From Calditrichota bacterium (GTDB lineage: Bacteria > CLD3): DNA of 64,000 bases. This document shows, piece by piece, positions 32,824 through 42,260 of this stretch. The stretch lies in contig QQUF01000016.1 of the NCBI GenBank assembly GCA_008501735.1, positions 1 to 64,000 on the forward strand, in the 5' to 3' direction. A program made the translations under genes and the position numbers. Every line of letters begins with the position of its first letter. The first letter of the stretch is position 1. The notes under the pieces were generated by a model. That model ran no database searches. It worked only from the letters and a program-made list of their open reading frames with translations, and was not told the DNA's origin.

Positions 32824-34212
32824 ATGGACATTCTTCTCACTCACGGATATTTTTTGGCGGAAGATTCGATAGAGTTAAAAATTATGCGACCTTATCCGCC
32901 TCTCGGAATCCTTTACATTTCTTCCTATCTCAAAAGTAAAAATTTTGATGTCGAAATTTTCGATTCAACTTTTGCAACCAAAGCAGAGTTCTTCAAACAA
33001 ATCAAATCTGACAAGCCTAAAATCGTTGGGATCTACTGTAATTTGATGACGAAACTTAATGTGCTTCCGATGATAAAATTTCTTAAAGAACAAAAAGTAA
33101 CTGTAATTCTTGGAGGTCCTGAACCTGCTCAGTATGCAAAAAATTATTTGGACTACGGAGCTGATTTTGTAGTCTCAGGTGAAGGAGAGCAGACTTTGGA
33201 AGAACTCATTCCGATTTTACAAAACAAAGATTTCGAAAAATTTCCACAGGTTAAAGGAATCACTTTTAAAGATGAGAATGGTAGTTTTTGCCAAAACGAA
33301 CCTCGTGGACAACTTCCCGATTTAGATTTACTTCCTCTTCCTGACAGAGAATCAATTGACATTCAAAAGTACGTCCGAACTTGGCGAGAAAATCACGGAT
33401 TCGGAGCGGTTTCGTTGATTACCGCAAGAGGTTGTCCTTTCCATTGTAAATGGTGTAGCCACGAAGTTTATGGAAGAACTCACAGAAGGCGTTCTCCTGA
33501 AAATGTTATTGAAGAAATTGAAAAAATTAATTCTCTTTACTCACCTGATTTTCTTTGGTACGCAGACGATGTTTTTACGATAAATCGGAAATGGCTTTTT
33601 GAGTTTGAAGAAAAAATGAAAGAGGCGAATCTTAAATTTCCATTTGAATGCATTTCTCGTGCGGATAGAATGAACGAAGAAATTGTAAGTTCACTTGCAA
33701 ATTTGGGTTGTCAAAAAGTTTGGATTGGTTCTGAAAGTGGTTCTCAGAAAATTTTAGATGCGATGGCAAGAGGTGTGAAAGTCGAGCAAGTTCAAGAGGC
33801 AACTTTGCTTGCACAAGAAAAAGGAATGCAAACAGGAATGTTTTTGATGTGGGGTTACGAAGGCGAAGAAATTGAAGACATCGAAGCAACAATCGAACAC
33901 GTTAAAGAAACAAATCCTGATACATTTTTGACAACTGTAAGTTACCCGATTAAAGGAACGACTTACTTCAAAGAGATTGAAGACAAGGTTTTTTCAGAGA
34001 AGAATTGGGCAGAAAGAACCGACAGAGATTTAGATGTTGAAAGGCGTTTTTCAAAAGAATTTTACAAGTTTGTTGACAGACGTTTGAATGGCGAAGTAAC
34101 GCTTCACAGACTCAAAAAAGACAACTCAAAAGATTACTTTCAAATTGCAAAAGCTTTTGTAAATTCGCAGGTCGGAAAATTAGGAATGAATTTCCATAAA
34201 ATTAAGAATTAG
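32824..34212 (+). CDS. B12-binding-domain radical SAM protein
   Basis: 462 residues. N-terminal B12-binding-like domain (1-140; PPLGILYISSYL, VILGGPEP, GEGEQTLEEL). The radical SAM domain has C204xxxC208xxC211 (GCPFHCKWCSHEVYG) followed by the RRRSPENVIEEIE conserved in the B12-radical-SAM group. Members methylate or rearrange varied substrates (hopanoids, lipids, cofactors); the substrate here is not evident. Upstream and downstream genes give no clue. Confidence 0.88.
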   Translation: MDILLTHGYFLAEDSIELKIMRPYPPLGILYISSYLKSKNFDVEIFDSTFATKAEFFKQIKSDKPKIVGIYCNLMTKLNVLPMIKFLKEQKVTVILGGPEPAQYAKNYLDYGADFVVSGEGEQTLEELIPILQNKDFEKFPQVKGITFKDENGSFCQNEPRGQLPDLDLLPLPDRESIDIQKYVRTWRENHGFGAVSLITARGCPFHCKWCSHEVYGRTHRRRSPENVIEEIEKINSLYSPDFLWYADDVFTINRKWLFEFEEKMKEANLKFPFECISRADRMNEEIVSSLANLGCQKVWIGSESGSQKILDAMARGVKVEQVQEATLLAQEKGMQTGMFLMWGYEGEEIEDIEATIEHVKETNPDTFLTTVSYPIKGTTYFKEIEDKVFSEKNWAERTDRDLDVERRFSKEFYKFVDRRLNGEVTLHRLKKDNSKDYFQIAKAFVNSQVGKLGMNFHKIKN

Positions 34213-34278
34213 GAATTTGGAATTAAGAATTTTTTGTTCTGATTTAAAGTTTGACAGAAAAATTTTAAAAGTAAAAAA

Positions 34279-35514
34279 ATGAACGTTGTAATTTTTGAAG
34301 ATAAAAAAGTGGAGAACCTTTTTCCACTAACGCATTTGAGACCTGTTTTTGAACTCAAGTCAGGGATTTTTTCTCTTTTGGAAAAGGCTCAAAAAGCGAT
34401 TCCTTTTGGAGTAACTCACTTTTGGGTTCGGGAAGAACTTGCTGAGTTTGTTCGTGAAAAATACCCAAACATTAAAGTCAATGAATCTGTTCAAGGTGAA
34501 ACTTTTTTCCTTAACGCTAAAATTTTGGCTGACAAACTTTATATTGATATTGGGAAAGATGAGTTCAGAACCGACTCAGAAGGCGAACTTCTTTGTGCTT
34601 ATTTGAACTTGCAAAATCAAATTTCTAAGATTGAGGAAGTTCCGCAAATTCAAGAAAAAACTTTAGAGTTAAAACTCATAAATTATTCTTGGGATTTGAT
34701 TAACCACAACGCAAGTGAAATCGAACGTGAGGCAAAGGAATTTCCACTTGGTGAAGTTCAGAGCAAACTTTATCCGAATGTAAGTTTGGTTGAAGCAGAC
34801 AAAATTTTTATTGGCAAAAATTGTACGGTAAAACCCGGAGTTGTGCTTGATGCAACTCACGGAGCGATTGTGATTGATGAAGGTGTCGAAATTTTCCCAA
34901 ATTCTGTAATCGAAGGTCCTTGTTACGTTGGCAAAAATTCCAAAATTAAATCTGGTGCAAAAATTTACGAAGGAACTTCAATCGGCGAAGTTTGTAAAGT
35001 TGGCGGTGAAGTTGAAGAAGCAATAATTCACGCTTACTCGAACAAGCAACACGACGGATTTCTCGGACATTCTTACTTGGCAGAATGGGTAAATCTCGGA
35101 GCGGACACAAACACAAGTGATTTGAAAAATGATTACGGAAACGTGAAAGTCCAAGTCAATGGCAGAAACATCGATTCAGGTTCGCAATTTGTCGGTTTGA
35201 CAATGGGCGACCACTCGAAGTCTGCGATTAACACTCAGTTCAACACAGGAACGGTTGTAGGAATTTCGAGTAATATTTTTGGAGCTAATTTTCCGCCAAA
35301 ATTTATTCCATCGTTTGCTTGGGGCGGTTCTGAAAAATTAATAGAACATCAGTTGACAAAAGCATTAAAAACTGCTAAGATTGTGATGTCTCGTCGCAAG
35401 GTTGAAATGAGCGAGGCTTACGAAAAACTTTTTACGGGTACATTCGAAAGCACTTCTGATTTACGGGAAAAAACATTTAAAAAATTAGAACGGCTGTCCA
35501 AGAAACAGATTTAA
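34279..35514 (+). CDS. GlmU-like sugar nucleotidyltransferase/acetyltransferase
   Basis: 411 residues of the alternative bacterial GlmU-like type (nucleotidyltransferase-like N terminus plus left-handed beta-helix C terminus). It begins MNVVIFEDKKVENLFPLTHLRPVFEL, as in that family. Hexapeptide repeats run 180-340 (IGKNCTVKPGVVLDATHGAI, GPCYVGKNSKIKSGAKI). The classic GlmU pyrophosphorylase signature is reduced, so the exact nucleotide and sugar are uncertain. It probably serves UDP-GlcNAc or another cell-wall precursor. Followed after four bases by a GNAT gene. Confidence 0.8.
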   Translation: MNVVIFEDKKVENLFPLTHLRPVFELKSGIFSLLEKAQKAIPFGVTHFWVREELAEFVREKYPNIKVNESVQGETFFLNAKILADKLYIDIGKDEFRTDSEGELLCAYLNLQNQISKIEEVPQIQEKTLELKLINYSWDLINHNASEIEREAKEFPLGEVQSKLYPNVSLVEADKIFIGKNCTVKPGVVLDATHGAIVIDEGVEIFPNSVIEGPCYVGKNSKIKSGAKIYEGTSIGEVCKVGGEVEEAIIHAYSNKQHDGFLGHSYLAEWVNLGADTNTSDLKNDYGNVKVQVNGRNIDSGSQFVGLTMGDHSKSAINTQFNTGTVVGISSNIFGANFPPKFIPSFAWGGSEKLIEHQLTKALKTAKIVMSRRKVEMSEAYEKLFTGTFESTSDLREKTFKKLERLSKKQI

Positions 35515-35518
35515 AAAT

Positions 35519-36112
35519 ATGTCTATTTTTTCACCAGACACTCTTTTCTTAAGTTCGGAAAGAACGTTTTTGCGTTGCCCGAAATTTGACGATTACACTG
35601 CTTGGAAAAGTCTTTACTTGAGAAGTCTTGATTTTTTAAAACCTTACGAACCCGAGCGTCCAAGAGATTACGTTACAAATTTTTCGCATTTTTCCTCAAT
35701 GGTGGAAATCGCTGAAATGGAAATTTGGCAGGATAAAGGTTACAGGTTTTTCATCTTTGACAAAGAAACTTCTGAACTACTTGGCGGAATTGCTTTGTCG
35801 AACTTAGTTCGTGGCAGTTTTCAGAATGCTCATTGTGGTTACTGGATTGGTGAAAAATTTGGAAGACAAGGTTTTATGACAGAGGCTTTAAGGGAAACAA
35901 TTCGGTTTTCTTTTCGTCATTTGAAATTGCACAGAGTTCAGGCTTCGTGTTTGGTCAAAAATGACAGAAGTATTGGACTTTTGGAAAAATTAAATTTTAG
36001 AAACGAAGGAATTGCCAAAGGTTACTTGAAAATTGACGGAAAATGGCAAGACCACATTCGTTACGCAATGACTTTCGAAGATTACTTAAACAATAAAGAA
36101 ATATTTGAGTAG
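35519..36112 (+). CDS. GNAT acetyltransferase, RimJ/RimL-like
   Basis: 197 residues. GNAT motif A reads YWIGEKFGRQGFMTEALRE and motif B is HRVQASCLVKNDRSIGLLEKLNF. Members acetylate ribosomal proteins, tRNA-bound amino acids or antibiotics. Its linkage to the GlmU-like gene (four bases) suggests co-expression. Confidence 0.9.
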   Translation: MSIFSPDTLFLSSERTFLRCPKFDDYTAWKSLYLRSLDFLKPYEPERPRDYVTNFSHFSSMVEIAEMEIWQDKGYRFFIFDKETSELLGGIALSNLVRGSFQNAHCGYWIGEKFGRQGFMTEALRETIRFSFRHLKLHRVQASCLVKNDRSIGLLEKLNFRNEGIAKGYLKIDGKWQDHIRYAMTFEDYLNNKEIFE

Positions 36113-36160
36113 AACTCAATTAACAAAAATCTCATTTCATTTAAAAATAGGAGAAAATAA

Positions 36161-37399
36161 ATGAAAACATCTTTTAAACTCTTAACGCTTTCGATGTTAT
36201 CGTTAGCTTTTATCGGTTGTAGTGATGACACCGAAAACCCATTAGCCCCAGAAGACTTAGGTCCACCAAATAGTGTTACAGTAACAAATATTGGTAAAGT
36301 TCCACTTGCTTCTGACAGTACTAAAATGGGAATTGAAATCGAAGTTTCTTGGAGTGCAAGTAATGATACAAACAGTGACGGTTTCAAAGGTTACAACGTT
36401 TACCGTTATATGGACGTTCTTCCTAACGACACAACTGCTTCTTACTTGAGCCAATTCAAAGCAAACTCAAGTGTAATTGCAAAAGGAACTACTTCTTATC
36501 GCGATACACTTCAAATTAGTAACGCTAATTTTTACTACCACGTAAGAAGTGTGAATGATGAAGGAATTAGTTTGGCTTCTGACAATGGAACTCAGCCTTC
36601 TACAATTTATAAACTTACTGCTCCTGACACTGTTTGGGTAAGTAATGATTTTGGATTGAGTGGTAAAACACTAAGAGTAACTTGGAATGAAAGTTCAGAC
36701 ACTGATTTTGCTGATTTTAAAGATTACGAAATTTGGAGAATGGAAAGTGATAATTACAGAACAAACATTACTGCTGACTCAGTTGCTGCAAATGGTAGTT
36801 CTGTTGGTTTTGTTTCTGCAAGTATGGAGTTTCAAGATTCAGGTTCGACAATTTCTGAAGGAAAAGTTTATTACTATGCAGTAGTTGCAAGAAATACATC
36901 AAATGATATTGGAACTTTAGGTGGTTTTGAATTCAATGCAACAACTTTAACGGGGGATAATGAAATAATCTATGAATTTTCAAGTCCCTTGTTAAGTGGT
37001 TTTAGTTTCGTACTTGGGAAAGAATTTTCTATGATGAGTTCGTTAGCTGATTCAATAGACATTTATCTAGGTACTGCAAATGACGCTTCAAGTGATACTG
37101 AGCTTTTACTCAAAAGCCCTCATTTAGCAGGTGGAAGTTTTAGTTCAAGTTCAATTTATATGATTGGCGATGACTGGAATGTTACAACGCTTAATAAACT
37201 TGAGTTTGGTAACAATGCAGCTTGTGAGAATGGTAAAGTTTATGCATTAGAAATTAAAAACAACACTGATGGAAGTGGTTCGACTCATTATGTAAAGTTA
37301 ATGATTACAGATATGCAACAAACCGCTGCTGGAAGTGCTGAAGGAAGAATTACTTTCCAATACAGTCTCCAACCAATTCCAGATTTACCAAGATTCTAA
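36161..37399 (+). CDS. Lipoprotein with fibronectin III-like domains
   Basis: 412 residues. Signal peptide with lipobox FIGC (Cys 20), then DDTENPLAPEDLGPP. Two FnIII-like domains (about 35-130 and 145-235) with typical VSWSASND and VTWNESSDT strands and YYYAVVARN ends, then a third beta region. Likely outer-membrane-attached and surface-facing. GGAG precedes the ATG. No partner recognised. Confidence 0.82.
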   Translation: MKTSFKLLTLSMLSLAFIGCSDDTENPLAPEDLGPPNSVTVTNIGKVPLASDSTKMGIEIEVSWSASNDTNSDGFKGYNVYRYMDVLPNDTTASYLSQFKANSSVIAKGTTSYRDTLQISNANFYYHVRSVNDEGISLASDNGTQPSTIYKLTAPDTVWVSNDFGLSGKTLRVTWNESSDTDFADFKDYEIWRMESDNYRTNITADSVAANGSSVGFVSASMEFQDSGSTISEGKVYYYAVVARNTSNDIGTLGGFEFNATTLTGDNEIIYEFSSPLLSGFSFVLGKEFSMMSSLADSIDIYLGTANDASSDTELLLKSPHLAGGSFSSSSIYMIGDDWNVTTLNKLEFGNNAACENGKVYALEIKNNTDGSGSTHYVKLMITDMQQTAAGSAEGRITFQYSLQPIPDLPRF

Positions 37400-37423
37400 G
37401 AAAATAGTATTTTAAGATTTTTG

Positions 37424-37456
37424 AAGCCTCGTCAATTTTTTGGCGAGGCTTTTTTT
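37424..37456 (+). terminator. Intrinsic terminator after the FnIII lipoprotein
   Basis: AAGCCTCG (37424-37431) pairs with CGAGGCTT (37444-37451) across a 12-base loop, followed by a T-run to 37456. Confidence 0.88.
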
Positions 37457-37566
37457 GTAAAAAATGCGAAGAAACAAAATAATTTTGTAAGCGTTCGGGT
37501 TATATAAGGAACAAAATTTTTGTTCCTTACTTTATCATCTAATTTAAAATAAAATCGGTTTCTCAT

Positions 37567-38610
37567 TTGTTGAAAGCTTGGTTCAAAATTTCCGCTAACC
37601 ATTTCCTTCTTCTGAAAAATTGGCTTTCAATTCGAGAAAACTTGTTTTTTTCAGGGCTTTTGATTTTCATTTTTTGGTTTTTGGGGTTAGTCCTTAAACA
37701 AAATCTTTTGAACTCAGAAACAAGCCTAATAAAAGAAATTGTGAAAAGCATTTTGGCATTGGCAATTCCAATTTCACTGACAAATCTTTACTTAAACTCT
37801 ACTCAAAAAGAAATCAACTTTTTTGAAAATTTTCTCTCAAAAACCGAAATTAAAAATCTAAGAATTTTACAAACTTTCATTCTAAATTTTGTGCTTTGGG
37901 TTTTACTTTCGGGAATTGGTTTTCGAGGAGCTTTTGATGGTGTTTCACAGACTTTAATTTTTTCTGTTCAATCTATTTTACTAACCTTTTTTAGTTTTTT
38001 TCAAGTTTTTAAAATCAAAAAAAATAAAGTCAAAAATCAAATCTTCACCCAAAAATCTTTACTCAAAGTTCAAGACAAAAACCTACCTCCAAAGTCAGTT
38101 TTTGAACGAGAAATTTTATTCCTTTGGCGGTTCCACAAAGCTAAGGTTTTGCAAATATTTTTCGGGTTCTTGGCTCTCAATGGATTGATACTTTTGATAA
38201 ACTCAAATACAGATTTGGGAAACTTGCTTTTTTTCGGGATTTTAATTCAGTTTCTAATTTTTATCGACTTGCCGTTAAATTTTGGACTTGAAAATGACAC
38301 TTGGCTTTTGCAAAAAAATCCAAAACTTACCAAAGAAATTTTAAAAGGTGAATTTGCTTTTTGGAGTTTAGTTTTCATTTTACTTTGGGTTTTGGTTTGT
38401 GCGGTTTTTGGAATTTTTGTTGAAAGTTTTGGCTTAGTGTTTTTGCCTTTCGGAATTTCGGTTGGTTTGGTTTTGATTGGCTTTGCAGTTGTTCTGAGAA
38501 TTGCTTTTGCGGAAAGTAAAGTTTTACGAAACCTGACTTTCGGGTTTTCAGTCTTAATTCCATTTTCGATTCCAATTGTTACATTTTTTGCTTACAGGAG
38601 ACTAAAGTGA
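37567..38610 (+). CDS. Membrane subunit of an ABC transporter
   Basis: 347 residues, TTG start. At least six hydrophobic spans (for example SGLLIFIFWFLGLVL; AFWSLVFILLWVLVC; VLIPFSIPIVTFFAY). It overlaps the following ATPase gene by four bases, so it is probably its permease, in the ABC-2 style. No family assigned from the sequence itself; length is in range. Confidence 0.75.
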   Translation: MLKAWFKISANHFLLLKNWLSIRENLFFSGLLIFIFWFLGLVLKQNLLNSETSLIKEIVKSILALAIPISLTNLYLNSTQKEINFFENFLSKTEIKNLRILQTFILNFVLWVLLSGIGFRGAFDGVSQTLIFSVQSILLTFFSFFQVFKIKKNKVKNQIFTQKSLLKVQDKNLPPKSVFEREILFLWRFHKAKVLQIFFGFLALNGLILLINSNTDLGNLLFFGILIQFLIFIDLPLNFGLENDTWLLQKNPKLTKEILKGEFAFWSLVFILLWVLVCAVFGIFVESFGLVFLPFGISVGLVLIGFAVVLRIAFAESKVLRNLTFGFSVLIPFSIPIVTFFAYRRLK

Positions 38611-39347
38611 TTGAATTTGTAAATCTCACCAAAAATTACACTTCCAAAAAAGTTTTGGACAACTTAAACTTTAAGATTTCGGAAGGTTCGTTGTTCGGTT
38701 TAATCGGTGAAAATGGAGCAGGGAAAACAACTCTAATTAATTCAATTTTGGGCAAACTTGACTTTGAAGGCGAAATTTTGATTCAAGGAATCTCTAACTT
38801 TGAATTTCTGGAAAAAAGTAGAAATGAAATTCTTTTTGTACCTGACACTCCTTTTGCTTACGAATTTCTGACAGGTTTTGAGTTCGTAAGGTTTGTTCTT
38901 GAAATGCAGAAAATCCCACTCGAAAGTGTGTTAGAAAAATTAGAACTTTTGTTTGAACTTTTTGAACTCACAGACTATCAAAACAAACTTATTCAAACTT
39001 ACTCGCTTGGAATGAAACGCAAAATCACTTTGGTTTCCGCACTTTTGCAAAACCCCAAAATTTTGATTCTTGATGAACCTGTTTCTGGGCTTGATGCAAA
39101 AAGCATAATAATTTTCAAAAAACTGCTCAAGTCACTTTCTCAAAATGGTTCGACAATTATTTTTACAACTCACATTTTAGACTTAATCGAAAATCTTTGT
39201 GATTCGGTAGCAATCCTCCACAACCAAAAAATTGCTTACTCAAACGAAAGTTTTGCACTTGAGAAATCCGAGTTGGAAAAAATTTATTTAGATTTAATTG
39301 GAAAAAACGAAGACGAAAATCTAAAGAAGTTTGAAGAATTACTTTAA
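38607..39347 (+). CDS. ABC transporter ATP-binding subunit
   Basis: 246 residues. Walker A GENGAGKTTLINSIL, signature YSLGMKRKITLVSAL, Walker B ILILDEPVSGLD, and H-loop TTHIL. It resembles ATPases of ABC-2 exporters. Partner: the overlapping membrane protein upstream. Substrate unknown. Confidence 0.93.
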   Translation: MIEFVNLTKNYTSKKVLDNLNFKISEGSLFGLIGENGAGKTTLINSILGKLDFEGEILIQGISNFEFLEKSRNEILFVPDTPFAYEFLTGFEFVRFVLEMQKIPLESVLEKLELLFELFELTDYQNKLIQTYSLGMKRKITLVSALLQNPKILILDEPVSGLDAKSIIIFKKLLKSLSQNGSTIIFTTHILDLIENLCDSVAILHNQKIAYSNESFALEKSELEKIYLDLIGKNEDENLKKFEELL

Positions 39348-39414
39348 TGAGTTAATTTTTCAAGTCTTGTAAGTTTGCAAGTTCCAACTTTAAAGAAAAT
39401 TCTAAGGTCAAAGT

Positions 39415-41898
39415 TTGAAACTTCCTTGGCAGAAAAAGCCTCAGAAAAAGCAAAAAGTAGCAACTAAAACCGATTTTAAATCAGTCCTTCTTAAACCTTT
39501 TAAGGATTCTGATTCGGTTGCCAAAATTTTTATGGTTTTGACTTTTATTTTGCTCGCAGCTTTTATTTTCCCTTCTGAAAGGGCAATAATTTTCTCAGAC
39601 TTTGTTGTCGGTTCTCCTGCTCCGAAAGAAGTGATTTCACCTGTAACTTTTACAATTCGGAAATCAGAACAGGAGGTCAAAAGAGACCGCGAAAATTCTC
39701 AAAAAGATATTTTGCCGATTTTTGACCGTTTGAGGGATATTGAAGAAAGAGCCTACTCTCAATTTGATACACTTTTTGCTTTCGTCAGACAAGTTCGAAC
39801 AATCAATTCTGACTATTGGCAGACAAAGGAAGAAGCGGAAATCTTTTTGCAAGAAAATGCTGAAAGTATGCCTGACAGCTCTTTGAAGAAAAGTACAATT
39901 TTGGACTCTTTGCAGAAGGAAATGGCTTCCGATACACTCAAGGTGTTTTTTTTGAAAAGTCAAATTAGTGAAAGGTTTAATTTAGTTTTAGACAGAAAGT
40001 GGGACAAAATTGTTGGAAGGTTCGACATTCCTTTAGAGACAGTTCCAAAACAAGAGTTTCGGAATTTTGAACTTACTTTAAGGCACCTTTTAAGCGTACT
40101 TTTTGATAAAGGTGTTGTCGGTTTTAAAGACGAAATCCAAGAAATTAAAGTCGTTGATAATGGAAGTGTGATTCAAAAATCTTCCAAAGAAATTTCGAGT
40201 GTTTCTGATAAGGCACAATTTATTCGTGAGAAAAATATTGAACTCAAAGATAACTACATTAAAGATACAGAACTTCGTAGTATCGGACTTAACATTCTTT
40301 CAAATTTGCTGAAACCAAATTTAGTTTTTAATGAAAATAAAACTAAATCTGAAAAAGAATTGGTTGCTTCAAAAGTGCCGATTTATACAGGTTTTGTAAT
40401 TAAAGATGAAAAGATTGTTGACGCTCACGAAATCATTACTCAAGAAGTTAAAAACAAACTTACTTCTTTAGAGTTAAAGATTGCGGAAACGAACCTCAAA
40501 GCAGAAGGCTATTCAAGTTTTTCTTCACTTTTAGGGAAAATCGTAATTATTAGTTTCATTTTGGGGCTATTTTTAGTTTTTGTCTTTTACTACACGAAAA
40601 AGATTTGGCATAATCAAAAGAAATTCTCCTTATCGTTGATGCTTCTGTTTTTGCCGATTTTGATGATTTACGTTACGGATACATTTTTTCCGAATGAAGA
40701 CATAAATTATTTGATTCCTGTTGCTTTAAGTCCAATGCTTTTGACAATGTTAGTTGGTTCAAGAACAGGTTTTGTTGGTGCGATTATTTCGGCAATTTTT
40801 GTCGCTTCAATGAATGGAATGGATTTTCAACTTTTTCTTACTTCGACGATTACAGGAATTCTTTCGGTCTTCTTGATGAGGCAAATTAGTCATAGAAACC
40901 AAATTTTCTTTACTTCAATTTTGTTGCCTTTGGTTTATTGCTTGGTGATTTGGAGTTTGCACTCAGTAACTTTCTCAAATCTTAAGACAAACGAATTTGT
41001 TTATGCTTCGATTAATGGTTTCCTCAGCCCGATTCTTGCTTTTGGTTTACTTTACTTCTTTGAAAAAGCTTTTAAAATTATCACTGACATTACACTCTTG
41101 GAACTTTCGGATTTAAACAGACCAATCTTGCGTGAGCTTTCGATTCGAGCTCCCGGAACTTTTAATCACACAATCGGAGTTGCGAATCTCTCAAGAGCAG
41201 GAGCAGAAGCAATCGGAGCAAATGCACTTCTTACAACAGTGGGTTGTTACTACCACGATATTGGGAAAATGCTAAAACCCGAATACTTTACAGAAAATCA
41301 ACTTGATGGCAAAAATCGACACGACGAACTAAAACCTCGAATGTCAGCTTTGGTGATTACTGAACACGTGAAAGAAGGAATAAAAATGGCAAAAGAACTG
41401 AAGTTGCCACAAGAAATTATTGATTTTATTCCACAACACCACGGGACAACAGCGATTCAGTTTTTCTACAAGAAAGCAGTTGAGGAAGAAGGTGATAACG
41501 TAAATATTGACGACTTCCGTTATCCAGGTCCAAAACCACAGTCGAAAGAAACAGGAATTGTGATGATTGCAGATGCTGCACAAGCTGCAACTCAGTCAAT
41601 CAAAAATCCAACTCCGCAAAAAGTCAAAAATATGATTAAAGCAATCACCGACCAAAAATTTAATTCAGGTCAGTTTGATGAGTGTGATTTAACTTTAAAA
41701 GAATTAACTAAAATTCAGGAAGCATTTTTGCCAATTGTTGCAGGTTCACTCCACACAAGAATTGAATATCCAGGACAAGAAAAAATGCTCAAAGGTGAAG
41801 CTGTCAATGAAACTGAACTTCGCCAAAAGGACATAAAAATTAACCCTAAAGAAGAAAAACTTGAAGAAAAAAAGGAAAAAGATGCAGGACAAAATTGA
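39415..41898 (+). CDS. PgpH-type 7TM HD phosphodiesterase (c-di-AMP)
   Basis: 827 residues, TTG start with AAGG upstream. An N-terminal span (about 40-60), a large extracytoplasmic domain, seven spans (about 365-580), then an HD domain: FNHTIGVANLSRAGAEAIG, CYYHDIGKMLKPEYF and FIPQHHGT. This is the 7TMR-HD layout of PgpH, which cuts c-di-AMP. A basic/acidic K/E tail follows. TPR gene starts inside its last codons. Confidence 0.88.
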   Translation: MKLPWQKKPQKKQKVATKTDFKSVLLKPFKDSDSVAKIFMVLTFILLAAFIFPSERAIIFSDFVVGSPAPKEVISPVTFTIRKSEQEVKRDRENSQKDILPIFDRLRDIEERAYSQFDTLFAFVRQVRTINSDYWQTKEEAEIFLQENAESMPDSSLKKSTILDSLQKEMASDTLKVFFLKSQISERFNLVLDRKWDKIVGRFDIPLETVPKQEFRNFELTLRHLLSVLFDKGVVGFKDEIQEIKVVDNGSVIQKSSKEISSVSDKAQFIREKNIELKDNYIKDTELRSIGLNILSNLLKPNLVFNENKTKSEKELVASKVPIYTGFVIKDEKIVDAHEIITQEVKNKLTSLELKIAETNLKAEGYSSFSSLLGKIVIISFILGLFLVFVFYYTKKIWHNQKKFSLSLMLLFLPILMIYVTDTFFPNEDINYLIPVALSPMLLTMLVGSRTGFVGAIISAIFVASMNGMDFQLFLTSTITGILSVFLMRQISHRNQIFFTSILLPLVYCLVIWSLHSVTFSNLKTNEFVYASINGFLSPILAFGLLYFFEKAFKIITDITLLELSDLNRPILRELSIRAPGTFNHTIGVANLSRAGAEAIGANALLTTVGCYYHDIGKMLKPEYFTENQLDGKNRHDELKPRMSALVITEHVKEGIKMAKELKLPQEIIDFIPQHHGTTAIQFFYKKAVEEEGDNVNIDDFRYPGPKPQSKETGIVMIADAAQAATQSIKNPTPQKVKNMIKAITDQKFNSGQFDECDLTLKELTKIQEAFLPIVAGSLHTRIEYPGQEKMLKGEAVNETELRQKDIKINPKEEKLEEKKEKDAGQN

Positions 41899-42202
41899 AA
41901 TCCTCAAAGGCTTTCTCGCTGAAGACCCAAACGACTCATTCTCACGTTTTGCTTTAGCTTTGGAACTTGTCAAATTAGAGAAGTTTGACGAAGCAATTAA
42001 AGCATTTAGAACAATCGAAACTAACGACGAAAAATACGTTGCGACTTATTATCACTTAGGTAAAGCCTTAGAATCTGTTCGTAAAAAAGATGAAGCAGTC
42101 GAGACTTACGAAAAAGGAATCAAAATTGCAGAAGAACTCAAAGACCATCACTCAAAAGCAGAACTTCAAGATGCTTTAATGAATGCAACAATGGACTTCT
42201 GA
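41882..42202 (+). CDS. Small TPR protein
   Basis: 106 residues from ATG 41882 (AAGGAAAAAG upstream; an earlier ATG at 41861 lies within the previous gene). It contains two TPR units (SFSRFALALELVKLEKFDEA, TYYHLGKALESVRKKDEAVE). It overlaps pgpH by 17 bases. A scaffold for protein contacts is likely; partner unknown. Confidence 0.82.
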   Translation: MQDKIEILKGFLAEDPNDSFSRFALALELVKLEKFDEAIKAFRTIETNDEKYVATYYHLGKALESVRKKDEAVETYEKGIKIAEELKDHHSKAELQDALMNATMDF

Positions 42203-42260
42203 TTTTTTAGTAAAAATCAAGCCCAATCAATACCTTAACTTCTAATTGAAATACTTAAAA